From assembly GCA_021234535.1 (NCBI GenBank), contig CM037843.1, forward strand, positions 19,871,911 through 19,935,910: DNA of 64,000 nucleotides. Reading direction: 5' to 3'. The DNA comes from Stichopus chloronotus (lineage: Eukaryota > Echinodermata > Holothuroidea > Aspidochirotida > Stichopodidae). Both the position numbers and the translations under genes were made by a program. This document shows positions 23,338 to 35,375 of the stretch, in pieces (positions within the stretch are counted from its first letter, which is position 1; each line of letters begins with the position of its first letter). Below the pieces are notes generated by a model. That model had not been told where the DNA came from. It worked only from the letters and a program-made list of their open reading frames with translations, and made no database searches.

Positions 23338-24062
23338 GGGAGGCAGCTCTGAAGAAGGGCAGGAGGCACAAAAAAAAAGAGAAATAGGCACAAAAAAAAA
23401 AGAGAAATAGGCACCCAAAATGGGCTGAAGGCAAGAACAACAGGGGATATAAAAGGTAGGAGATATGGAAGGGAAAAAGTAGAAGGGCATGGGAGAAGAA
23501 GAGAGGGCATGAGAAAGCACAAAAGGTGAAGGGGTACAGAAGGGGGGTGGGCAAGAAGGAAGGGGTACAGAAGGGAAGGAGGCACAAAAGGGAATATAAG
23601 GAAGAAGGGGATGAAAAAAAGAAGGGGATGAAAAAAAGAAGGGGAAAGGCTCAACAGGGGATGTGGCATGGGAGAAGGAGAGGGGAGTAAAAGCGTAGGG
23701 GGAGCCAAAGAAATGAAGGACAGCAAAAGAAGAGCAAAAAGGGGAGGAGAGCAAAAAGGGGAGGAGAGCAAAAAGGGGAGGAAAGCTGAAGAAGGAGGAG
23801 GGGAGCTGGAGGAAGGAGGGAAGAAGGCATCATAGAAGAGAAAAAGGCATGAAAGAACCTTGGGGATGAGACATGAAGGGAGAGAAAGTCCAAAGGGGGA
23901 GAGGCAGTCTGAAGGGAGAAGGGCACAGTAGGGATAGGTACAGAGGAAGGGAAACAGAAGGATAGAGGGACTGAGGAAGGGTAATAAGCATGGAGGGAGG
24001 AGAGGAAGCATGTAGTGATACACATGAAGGAGTAGGATACAGTGAGAGGAGGAGGCACAGAG
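23338..24062 (+). repeat. purine-rich tract (GGGGA/AAAAGG), about 725 bp
   Basis: The plus strand is overwhelmingly A and G, with recurring AAAAGGGGAGGAG, GAAGGGGATGAAAAAAA and CACAAAAAAAAAGAGAAATAGG units. Several units are tandem duplicates (about 23368-23412, 23604-23641, 23728-23780). Because stop codons are rare in such sequence, the minus strand has four overlapping open frames of up to 270 codons. These are low-complexity Pro/Ser/Leu/Phe products and are not genes. Confidence 0.9.
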
Positions 24063-27000
24063 GAACTTCACCAATTGCTTTCTCAATATCTGAATCTTAT
24101 CAATTAGTTTCCCTACCCTGAAAATGGCAAGTGTGTAATGATCACTTCATGATTAACCACACTCAAGCAAAAGTTGCATCTTAAAGTAGTACATCCATCT
24201 AGTCTGAGAGTCCAAGAGAAAAACTTACTCTGTGTGCATGTTTTGATGCAACGCATACCACTGAAACATAACTTCACTCTCAACCAGATTAGAAAGTAAA
24301 ATTTGATTAAGTTAGAACAAGTTCTTCAGTAGAGTTCATACAACCCTTTTTTATATCACATTATACCACAGCAATCCATTTGGTGGTATGATCTGCTGGT
24401 TGTCAGTGTCGATGGAAGCAATTACTGCATTACCTATCAATGCCACCGTCTACCACCACTGCTGCAACCATACACCGACGTTGCCGCAGAAACCAACACC
24501 AGGTGCCAACAACACCATCATCATTAATATCACAGTAGCCGTCATCGACATCGTCATCATTATTGTCATTGTCATCATCACCACCCTCCAAACTGGTAAA
24601 CCTTGCTAGCTACATGCAGACAGCAAACTGCAAGCTAACAGATTCTTGAAATGTCAATGTATGCAGAACGAATACAGCAGCACCTAAGTTTTATGTTGGT
24701 GTGGCCCAATCCACTGTGCATTGAGGGGGGGTTTCCAAAAATTTCAATTATTATTTTGCAAGTATACGTGTGTGTGTGTGCGTGTACGGCGTTTTGCACA
24801 GACCGTGGCTATGCATGGAGATGCATCCACCTGTGCATGGACTTGTCTCTGCGCTGCGACTGAAGAATGGATGTTCCTCATCGAAAATGTAACATTGGAA
24901 AAATATCAAAATTAAGCATCAGATATTGTCGTCATTGTAATAGCTGACACTGAGTTTGAAAGTTGAAGATGTAGGGAGAACATGCATAGAGCCGTTACAT
25001 GCCAGTCAGTACACATATGACAGAGGCTAATTCAATAGATCTATGTATTGCATTAGCACATAAATATGGAAGGAGTTATATGTGTATGTGTACATTTATG
25101 AACCATAAGAAAGTCATATCCCCTATTATTGTCACCTTTTAAGAAGGAATTTCACTGTAAATTCAAGCACATAAAATAAGATGGATGAAGTTGTTGGTGT
25201 TTGCGGAGAATGACTGCATGTGAAAACGTTCATGAAAGCTTAAAGTATTTCAGATTTTTCTTGATGGAAGCCAAGGTCTGTTTGCATGGGTTTTAGCGAT
25301 ACAACTGTTTTTAGTCTTAATAGGATGGGAAGACATGTGTACAAATTAAACTTGACCATCAAAAAGTTTGTTCCATTTCTCTAAGCTAATTTCAACAACT
25401 CCCCACCTCCTGTGCACCAGTGGCTTAGTACACAGAGGGCGATATAATAGTAATCATAAAATTGGAAAGGATCTCTGTCCAGAATTAAGGAACTCGCCAT
25501 ATCACTGTGATCTCCTTTGGACCAGGGAGAAAATACTATATGAAGCATTCAATGATTCTTCTTTGCATGATCTGAATAAATTGCATACAAACTTTTGACC
25601 AGAGATCCCCCCCCCCTTATGAAGGAAGACGCGAGTACACTGCTGGTAATCAACGTTGAGAGGATTGATGGTGTCATGTGATCCAGATGATGTGTAGAAT
25701 CCTAAATTTTTGCGTCTTCATATGATATCACTTATGGATGATTTGATGATGACACCTCACTAACCTTCGTCGTATGACCACCACATGGGTGTGATTATCT
25801 GCAGCATCAGATAGTTACATTTTTGGGGGCAAAAACCATATACCAACGACTTCGCTTAATGTGAACACATAAACATATGCAGACATACCATCAATACATA
25901 TAGTCTTCCTCACACAGGTTAATGCTGCAAAAGATGGGGCTCAACTGTACCCGAGTTAGCGAGGTTGCTGCTAACAAGATTTTACACTCCTCACCTCGCA
26001 CCCTTTTCTCCCGTCTCCTTCATCTTCAAACATTTTGTAAGATGGATGGTGAGACAGATAAGCAAATGAACTGGGATGCCAGTTACTTCATGATCTACTT
26101 GCATCTCTTTGATTGACAACATACATGTGTGAGTTTTGAAACTTTAGTTTTTTTTTTGTTTTTTGTTTTTGCATAAAAGTCTCCCAATATGACTGTAAAT
26201 TGTCTTCTTTATTTTTTTGTTTTGATCATCATTTGTATTGTACAGTAACACTTTCTACTTTCAACTAATCTTTATTTACTCATTTCCCACTACACCATCA
26301 TGTCCCCCTAATACCCTCATACCCCCTACCTGTCATATGGGACATTGAATTAGTTTCCACCATTTTTGGAGGACCATAAGTCCTGCTTGCCTTTCTCCTG
26401 GCTTTGCTATTTTACCTAGCTGTTTGAGAAAATCTCTGGACGAGTTAATTTGGACACTGTACTGTAGGCAAGGTAGGACAATAAAAAAAAAAGAAGGAAA
26501 TCACTGGAAAATGTTCCATCCCATGTTAATGTAAAGGGTGTATATTGTATCTAATATCTCTGGTGTCATTTTCATGGCCTTTAATAAATTCGAATGAAAA
26601 CCCAACTCAAGGGAGAACACTTTGCTTTTGTAGACTGTGTGTGGGGACAAGAGAAATCACGTCACAAGTGGCAAGAATACCAATGGATACCAAGCCATTA
26701 AATTACTGGCAGAGTGCCCAGCTGACACCCTTATTCATCTAAATGTTGTATGATGTTTTTTCCTGTATAGACAAACTAGCTCCCTGTCCTCACTTGTATA
26801 TTCTTTTGCACTTTTGTATCTTCAGCTCCTGAAGAATGCTTTATATTCTCCTGATTTCCACTGTTTGTAAATAAAAGCTGAGAAAAATTGTTATACAACG
26901 ACACACTCATCATCATATGGCACTCTTTCTAAATCAAATTGCTACTGTCACAAACAATTACACATATTTTGATCACACATAAAAGGTTCTGCCACAACGA

Positions 27001-27975
27001 ATGACATATTTCCTATGAAAGGAAAGCAAAGTTTCAGATACTAAATAGCACATCTTTATCTGCCAGTCATAGATGCAAAAAAAAAAAAAAAAGAGAGAGA
27101 GAGAGAGAGATAATATTAATCCAGAACTCCCCTCTGATGTGAATGGAGAGATCCAAGCTCTCCAGAACAATATTCTTGTGTTAGAGTCACTCTCATTATC
27201 CAGATGTATGCATTAAGTTGTTCTGCTGCAGTAAGTTTGGCAGGCAGGCAGGCTGCCATTCCACACATTGCCACTGATAAGTTGGCCAGGCTCTCCTGTA
27301 AATGCTCAGCCGTGATACACTAACGGGAATTTCTTCTCTGGGCAATGTGAACAAATACTTGATTCAGAGGCAAAACAAAAAAAAAAGGGATATTACTGGG
27401 AGATAGACCTCTCTTTAAAGAAGAAGCATATTTTTGAAATACTTTTCTTTTTGTCCTCAAAGGAGTGTTTGTGTGGGTGGAGCTGGGATTAACGAACGTC
27501 TATTATGTAAAGGAGAGAATCGTTTCAGAGTGGATGCACAACATTTTGTCTTTCATATAATTCCTTTGTTCCTTTGATAGGACAAAAGACCGTGCAGCAG
27601 AAGTACACGAGCATTGTTTTTAAGTGGATACCTAAAACAGGATTATGGATCTTAAGCTGATATATTAAATGCACACTGGAATAAATTTCATGCAGCTTTT
27701 TGCCCTTGGCTTGGATCTATGGTGAAAAATTTACACACTTACATATTTTAATTTAAAGATATAATACTCCTTTGCAAGAAAGATAAGAAGGAACAAGTTT
27801 CCATAAACATGGGAAGCAACGGTTGACACTTTTGGTTGGTTCCTTTTCATGCCGGTGCAACTTATGCCACTGTCGAGAGGAAAAATGTGAACCCGACGTA
27901 GACTTTTTGTGTTTTTTTACAAGCACAAAAAAAAAAAAATTTTTCCTCTTGTTGGTGTAATAGTACGACCTTATT
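24063..27975. other. no gene recognised
   Basis: A CAT/ATC-rich stretch near 24490-24590 produces an isoleucine/valine-rich ORF. A poly-A/(GA)n run is at 27076-27110 and a GCAG(GCAG)n run at about 27237-27255. On the minus strand a 13-codon ATG frame near 26037-25999 (MFEDEGDGRKGCE) is followed by GTGAGG, but nothing supports it further. The acceptor-like TTTTTCCTCTTG...TAATAG at 27963 precedes the EF-hand ORF. Confidence 0.5.
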
Positions 27976-28857
27976 ATGCTTGGTTGTAAGATGGGCTTGG
28001 CACCAAGCTTCCCCATCGAAATGGAACCGGTATACTTTGAACGTGCGGAGGTCTACTCAAGTACAGGGAGGCGCCTGAAACCCAGCGAACATCGCATGGA
28101 GGTACACAAGCCCGAGACGCCTTTTCACGTCATCCACGAGGCAATATACAAAGAGATGGTGGACACCAGGAGGAATACCCACAAACCACGGGAGCAACTG
28201 GAAAACGTGGACTTCGATCAAATAGTCGATAAGTACAGCAGGTTCAGTTTGGGCAATATAGCAGAATTTCGACTGGAGTTCATCAACTTTGACAAGGACA
28301 ACGATGCCCTCCTGAGTTTCGATGACGTCTGCCGTGCTTTGGACAAACTTGGTGATGACTCCACGGAGGAACTGAGAAGGCAGGCCTACGTGGAGGTTAT
28401 GCCTCAAAAGCTTGAAATGTGTGACTTTCAAACTTTCGTGGCGCTTTGCGACGCACTTTCTCGCAAGCGTGACGAGATTGAAGAAATGGGAATAACAAGT
28501 GAAATGGATTATGATATAGTCGATAGAACTCAGGATTCGATACGAGCCGAGGCTGAGATAGTTCAAAGACCCGGGAGCACAGTGGATAGATCCCCAGTTG
28601 CGGGAAGGTATCATTGCCCGGTTGTCGAGTTTATTGCCACAGAGATGGAACCACATGAAATATGCAAGGGTAAGTGTACTGCCAAATCATCAAATAGCCC
28701 TACCCACAAGGGAAACTTTGTAAAGAATAATGTCATGGCTAAACAGCACAGCTGCGGAAATCCAGGGCCTTCCAATCACCTTCACGGGCAAACGGGAGAC
28801 TGTAGACACTTAAAGCCGAGCAGTGCATCACTCTCCGAAAACAATAGGGTCACATGA
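27976..28857 (+). CDS. EF-hand protein (large exon or intronless gene)
   Basis: This is a 293-codon ORF, far longer than chance allows. Residues 106-117 (DKDNDALLSFDD) form a canonical EF-hand loop with D at positions 1, 3, 5 and 12, flanked by a helix from about residue 94 and by DVCRALDKLG. A second, degenerate hand follows (about residues 131-161) without calcium ligands. The paired arrangement after KYSRFS is faintly like swiprosin/EFHD proteins, but the N- and C-terminal parts are not. It is probably a cytosolic calcium-binding adaptor. A perfect donor (GGGTAAGT) at 28670 would end the exon in phase 1 after residue 231; the last 62 codons are more polar and may be read-through. An in-frame acceptor at 27963 is possible. 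An A-rich tract after the stop also allows a retrocopy. Confidence 0.75.
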   Translation: MLGCKMGLAPSFPIEMEPVYFERAEVYSSTGRRLKPSEHRMEVHKPETPFHVIHEAIYKEMVDTRRNTHKPREQLENVDFDQIVDKYSRFSLGNIAEFRLEFINFDKDNDALLSFDDVCRALDKLGDDSTEELRRQAYVEVMPQKLEMCDFQTFVALCDALSRKRDEIEEMGITSEMDYDIVDRTQDSIRAEAEIVQRPGSTVDRSPVAGRYHCPVVEFIATEMEPHEICKGKCTAKSSNSPTHKGNFVKNNVMAKQHSCGNPGPSNHLHGQTGDCRHLKPSSASLSENNRVT

Positions 28858-31150
28858 CAAGCCTGCTGTGACAGCTACAAATCTCAACTTATCAGCTCAA
28901 TACAAAAAAAAAGAAAAACAAAAACAATAATTGACATTTTTTGAAAGGTACTGACCTCAAGTAAGTATTTTGAGTGAACGTAGCAATAAAGAGATGTGCA
29001 AATCTCGTAACTATAATTTAATCCATTCTGTTTCAAACGAGCAACAAATTAAACATACAAACAAACACGAAAAACACCAGAAAAGTGTTTCCTCTGCAAT
29101 GGACACAAACTTAGCAACCAGACCGACAAAGACTCCGTTCTGGTCAGCTCAGAGGAGAATCTGTCCAATGATTGCATTTCGCACAATTGTAAAAGGGAAG
29201 TGTACATATTGAGCTGACTTCATTACAGACATAGAACTGATGAATAAAAGAAGATAATAAACTAAAACAGTGAGCAAAACTTTTCTTTGAGATTTCCTCA
29301 AAAGGTTGGAATATAAACTAAATTTAAGCAGGTCCGTGCTGTTACACTCCAAGGACCGGCAATGGTTCCTCGACTGCAGTTGAAAATCTTGTCAAAGCAA
29401 AGGGAAGTCTACTTTGTGAGTAAATGTAAGAAAAGGCAAGAAAAGTAGACCAAGTGTGTGTAAAACTTTTTCAATGTTTCACTGGCTGCGACATGCAGAG
29501 ACGGTATAACATGCAGACTCGACAACGTCGTGGTCAAAATATTTTGTGTGTTTCTCGTGTAATGAGTACCATATTTACTATCATTATTATTATTCTATTA
29601 CTACGCATCAATGGCTTTATAGTAATAATTGTAGGGAACTTAAATGAATGCTATATCTAGAGCAGTACGGTGTATCGATGATTCAAAATTATCATAGTCA
29701 ATGTGGTGAAATATTTCAAAAGATAACTTTTTTCCTCTCTTTTTCTTTTTTTTTTTATGATTTTCTTTTCCTGCGTGATGGTTGTTGGGCCATGCATGCG
29801 GCCATGATATGCCAAAGTAATTCAAAGTCTTACTACTATTTAATACTATACTATATAATTCATCATCTTCTCTACTGACTCCACAGAATACTGTGGAGCA
29901 GTTTTGTGAATGCAACATTGTAAAAAGGAGAAAGCTCTACGACAACCTTATGTACTTTTTAAATTGACACCATTTTGTCATCACGACCATGCAGTTAAGT
30001 TATATACAAGTGTGTGTGTACATTTGCAATTACGCCTTTTTTTCTTTTCCTACTTCTGGTGTCAGAATGCTGAAATTTTAACAATATTTTATCTGTGATT
30101 GCTGTTCATTGACAGGGTGGGTACAATTTTGACACTTTGATGTGCGTAAATCAAAATGTTTCAAAAAGGTCTTCATATAGGTTTACTATGACATCAATTT
30201 TTCAGTACATTCAATATTCATGTCCGTACGCTGATATGTGTGACACTGCCACTGTGCTTCTATAGACGAAAAGGCATCCACGAGTAAACGAAGTTGTCAC
30301 GTTACTAAGACACGTCGTAAGATATGTCTTGCTGCTGTTGTCTTGAGCTGTGACATTAATTTGGCCACCCAAATGCATGTACAAGCCCCTCTACAATGGG
30401 TGTTAGTTTTGAGAATCTGGCAAAAATTTTCAAGTTTTTCACTTATGCTAAATGTTAAACTACAGTAAATTTCTAGCAGTGGTGCAAAATTTGACATGGT
30501 TAATTCACGGAGCTTCCAATAATAATCCTGTGTAATCTGGGAGAATTTGCCAGTTTCTTTATACTTTCACTTCGCAGCAAACAGATTTTGATGCTTAAAA
30601 AATGTCAAATATTTTTGCCCACATTTAGTCTTGTGAACAATTCTTGATATGCTGAACAGAGCCTCACCACCAAGTCACACAGACATAAACATACACCTAA
30701 AGGGTGATGTATAGGTGACACTTATACATACTAGAAGTACATACAACAATGTGAGAAAGATGAGTTGCCTGCAATTTAAAGCAAAAGGGAATGTCTTCAT
30801 CAGCTGTTCTGCATATACTCAACCCCTCATGGGGAAATTTAATGTAGAAGATACACCCATGAAGTGAAACAGCTAGCCATGGGATTCAGTGATAACATAC
30901 CAAAAAAAAAAAATAAAGATTGTGGGAAATGAGAAAGATTCAGGAAAGAACTTTCTAAAGCAGGTCATACTACATGATTAATATCAATGTAATTGAACTA
31001 CAATGATACTCAAACAGGTGGATGTGGACTCCACAATTGGCACCAGTAAAAAAAAAAAAACATTTTGCAATTTGAAATCTTCTGCTCATACATTAGCTGT
31101 TTAGGCACATCAATATATGCTTAACTGTTTCTGACAAACTGTTGGATGCA
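28858..31150. other. 3' flank or intron of the EF-hand gene; nothing else recognised
   Basis: The A-rich stretch at 28902-28929 follows the stop. AATAAA occurs at about 29242, 385 bases after the stop, and could serve as a poly-A signal if the gene is a single exon. No further exon was recognised. Confidence 0.45.
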
Positions 31151-31152
31151 TG

Positions 31153-31180
31153 CAGACAGACAGACAGACAGACAGACACA
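31153..31180. repeat. (GACA)n microsatellite
   Basis: About six perfect CAGA units. Confidence 0.95.
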
Positions 31181-34100
31181 TACAAGTCAACAGAGGGTTT
31201 CTTCTTAGACCTGCATTTCCCTTTCAAGTGAAATATCTCATGCACCAATACTTTGCTGTTTAACAACATACGTTGCAAAGAAAACCATTGCTATGACTGT
31301 AAAACTGGTTTTCTTGTTACATCCCTGAAAAACAAAAATGAACTAGGCTTTCTTGTCTTATCTATTTTTTTTTTTTTTTTGTCTTTCTTTTGATCTTCAA
31401 TTGGCAAAGATGCACTACCAAATGTACTAATTTACTACCCCTATGGCTGTGTACACTGAGACAGCTTTGTGAATAGGTTTGCTGTGACTGTTTCTCCCAG
31501 GGAAATATCCACTGAGCCAAACTGATGAATTATGAGCAAAACTGATCCACTATAACAAATTTCGGGGGCATATGACCGCGCATTGTGTTCATGGAAGTCA
31601 GTGTGTCAAATTGCCAGGTTCCCTGTGTCAAAATCACATCACAGAGTTTCTATGATGGGGACGCTCCTCTGAGAGCACACAGTAGGCCAGATACATTCTG
31701 TTTTACAATCATTTGAATTATCAGTGAATGCTTTGTCAGAAACATGATTCCCCATCATAGGATGTTCTCATCAAGGTATGCATACATTCTGTGCTTTCCG
31801 GCATTGACTTATGTTCTAAATCCTTTTCTATCAGAGGAGTTGAGATGTTTCAGGCTTCCTGTTTACCTTTGCTCTACAAATTAGCCTCATTTTGCTCGAT
31901 TAAAAGAACAGAAATTGAAGCAAACAAAGGACTTTGTTTGAATAAAGTCACCATGCTATTGTATGACCTTAGATACAGATATAATTTCTCACGAAGGTTA
32001 ACACCTTCATAGGATATGGAGACTTCTTGGCTAGTAAGCATCACTATCATCATCATTATTGTTGCTGTTACAATTATTTACTGTTTTTTCTTTAAATGTC
32101 ATATTCCCTCTGGTTTTCTTTGAAGGTTACATATCTCTCCCGCAGTAAGGTCAATTTGCAGTTTATGTATGAAACAAAATGGTCTGAGTTGCCAAGACCT
32201 AATAACAGCGTGTTGCTGCGCCAAGCCAATATTATTGATTACAAAACTATATATGTACACATTATATACAAATATATATAGTACAGAGTTATATATACCT
32301 ATATGTATAAGTACGTCGCCTGCTTCAGTCTCTTCCGTGGCTCTTTTTTCTCCTTAAAGTACTCTGACAAGAAAGTTTATATCCATTTCATTTCTTCTTC
32401 TTTTCCTCTCTCTACTTTTTCTTTTTTTGTTTTTGGTTCATGTAACATCAGTACTGTTAATTTTTTCTCTCATAAGATAAATTCATAGATTAAGTTTTCT
32501 TGGGGGAGTGTTTTCTGTCTTTTTTTAACTTGAAGATATAAGTTGTTTTTAAGTTGTAACAGAGAAAAAAAAAAAGACTTGAGAGAGCACGAAAACGACA
32601 AACGGGAAAACAGGCAACCACCACGGGGAGAGACTGAGAAGAATGAAAATGCAACTAAAAAAGAAAAAAAAAATGCAGTCTCACATGGCTGCATTGTAAA
32701 CTTTAATACTTCCGTCACTGTTTGCGTTTATCTAGTTTTCCAAAAGAAGTATGCTGCCTCACTCCCTTCACAGTTTTGGAGCTGTTTCCTAGTCCATATG
32801 ACAATGTGAACTAGTGGGGCACAGTTGGCTGTCAGTGAATACAATTATGGCAAAGAGCCAAAAAAAAAAAACTCAAAAAACGGGGGAACAGGGAAGAAAA
32901 ATTTTACGGAATTTGTGAAAGAACAGCAAAACAAGCTACAAAATAAAAAACAAAAGACAAAAATGAGGGTCAAATTTTTTTTTCTCTTTGAAATATGTGA
33001 ATATAATCGCAATGTTACTTCTTCCTTTTTTGTATTAGTGGTTTTCTTCTTTTTTTTTTCTTTCTTACGTTTCATGAGGCGGGTGAGGGGCAGGAGAACA
33101 TACAGGGAGAAACAATGGACTATTTTTCCATTCATGATCTCTTCGGTTTCTTTCTCTTCTGTTTTGGCTATGCAGTTTGTACGATATACTACAACAGAAA
33201 TATTAAAAACTTCTTCTGATTATCATGATGTAGATTATTCTATGTAATGTTTCTATGAAGCTATTTAAGAAACAACAATAACAACAATAATAACAATAAA
33301 TAATAACGATAAAAAAAAATGGAAAGCTGTTGCTTTTTTAAAACGGTGTGAGCTTGAGACTATATTTAACCGTGGGTTTTATAGTGGTGTAGATGTATTT
33401 TATAGACATGAAAACAACAAACTTCAATGTATCATGGTATTTACCACTCTTCGGCCATCTAGTCGTTCGTAAATGATATCAAAGCGAAAACACTTTGTAA
33501 AAAAAGAAAGTCATATATATCGGCTTATGAGAAATGGTATTAAGATAAAAGAAAAAATTACATAAAGGTGTTTGAAGGGCATATGTTAAGTTAACTGAGT
33601 CATCAATGTGGACAAAGGGCAGCGTGTCTTTGGCAACCAGAATATGACCAGCACTTTCTGCCAGTGCACCTTACATCAGTCTGATTCAGATCTGAATGGC
33701 TAACCATAAATAATTAATTTCAAAATCTGGCAGATGATCATGCGGGCCTGCAAAATGCATGCTGCGCTTTAACGAGAGAAACATTCATCCAGTTTTGTCA
33801 AAGTTTTCCGACCAGAGTATTTAAGTAATTAAGTCTTCAAAGTTTGACCCATGGAGGGGCTGACTGTGCTGAAGCCGACAGCAGCCAAGTAACAATACAC
33901 CGCTTACGGAGCCTTAATGGGAGATTCTAGTGGCAGGTAATATGAAGTACATGATGTGCAATTTCTGCTTTGGAGAAAACTCTATATTGACTGGCACGAA
34001 TACTGCTTGAGATTGTAATAACTTGCGTCTGCCATGGAAGGCGAAATTTTTACTTGTGGAAGCTGGCAAACGGTCTGTGACGTCTTATTCAAAGCTAAAT

Positions 34101-35164
34101 GACTCTTTGATAGGCTTCTCAATACCAGATAATTATACATCCTCAGAGCAAGTGCAATCACCTCCCCATATCTTTGATTGTTCTGCTTAATTTATCCACT
34201 CAGACAATATTTTGTCATCGTCCCCGATGGTTAACACTTTCTACATTTACAAGGAAAGACAAATTTTTGTCCAAATTTATCATGAGGCTGTCAATCCCTT
34301 TATTCTGCAGTTGCAAAGGTGCAGAAAAAAAAAAATTGAAGTGGCGAAAAGGGATTCACAAAAACCGTACAAAGAGCGGCAGTTCATGGTCGTTGAAAGT
34401 TATCAGGACGCGTTGCCCTTTGTGAATCTCAATTTAGACATGGAGTACGTGACGTGAGGTGCTGTATAGCTGCAATACCTGCATATACTGCTTGTGGTGA
34501 ATACCACCAATGGCCTTACTATTATGTAACAAGTAGAGAATCCCATCTCTTGAGATTTTAACACATTTTGAGTGTTCATGAACGTGTGTTGATAATATAT
34601 AGCTAAAAAAATTTTTTTTTTTTAAAAACAACTTCAAAAACAAAAAAAATTCTGCATATATATATAGAATGATATCCATGAATTTTCTGTTGCCAGCTAA
34701 ACAGAGACTTATTTCAATGTTTGATTGCTGCTGCTGCTGCTGGAGGTAGTTTTCATTCATGATTTTGCAGTATATCGACCTATCGTTGCTGTGAACTATA
34801 TACTGGTATTACGTGGGCAATATGAAGGGATGAGTCCAAGGCAAAAAAAAAAAAAAAACAAAGATATTAAAACTGTTTATTGTACTTATTTCACTTGTGT
34901 CATATTAACTAATGCATGATCCAATTTTAGAAAGAACATCATGCGTGCCTATTACGGCTGTAATGCCATGTTATGATGGCTGGAATAGTGGTGCAAAATG
35001 ATTAAATTATGTACGCACACAAGCGTTGTTGCACCAACGCTGGTCATTCGCATACACTCCTACATGCAATTTTAATACACACACAACAAAACAAGCTTAT
35101 ACCAAACCAGTACAGACAGGCATGAATCGTTTAAACACGTACACTCACAAACCAGCGCTGGTAT
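31181..35164. other. no gene recognised
   Basis: T- and A-rich sequence with many homopolymer runs. An (AAC/AAT)n stretch lies at about 33271-33312. The 140-codon plus ORF at 32825-33247 and the 96-codon minus ORF over it are made of poly-A/poly-T runs and are rejected. Confidence 0.5.
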
Positions 35165-35284
35165 TTTACTTTTCCAAGGATGAATGAGAGTGAAGGACAC
35201 TGTTGGATCGAGCAATGTGAAAATAACACAGGTATTATTAAAAACGTTTGCTCTCAGGCTAAACATTTGAATTGCTGGTATAAG

Positions 35285-35375
35285 ATGGCTTCTATCAAGT
35301 ACATGCGCGCTGGATGGAACGACTGTCTACATACAAGTTGCAGTCACAATGCAGCTACTGCACATGCTTCGCTGG
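35285..35375 (+). CDS. possible first exon with YY1-type start
   Basis: AAGATGGCTTC matches the YY1 site that often overlaps translation starts in animal promoters. The ATG at 35285 opens MASIKYMRAGWNDCLHT..., and 30 codons plus one base later there is a GTGAGG donor (35376). A few CpGs (GCGCGC) are close by. Nothing recognisable is encoded, and the frame also continues unspliced. Weak. Confidence 0.2.

Noticed and set aside
23274..24086. 270-codon minus-strand ORF and three overlapping frames
   Set aside because: Produced by a purine-rich tract that lacks stop codons on the other strand; the products are low-complexity Pro/Ser/Leu/Phe.
28057..28656. 199-codon minus-strand ORF
   Set aside because: Mirror of the EF-hand coding frame; it has no motif, while the plus strand has a clear EF-hand.
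32825..33247. 140-codon plus ORF and 96-codon minus ORF
   Set aside because: Built from poly-A and poly-T runs; lysine- and phenylalanine-rich low complexity.
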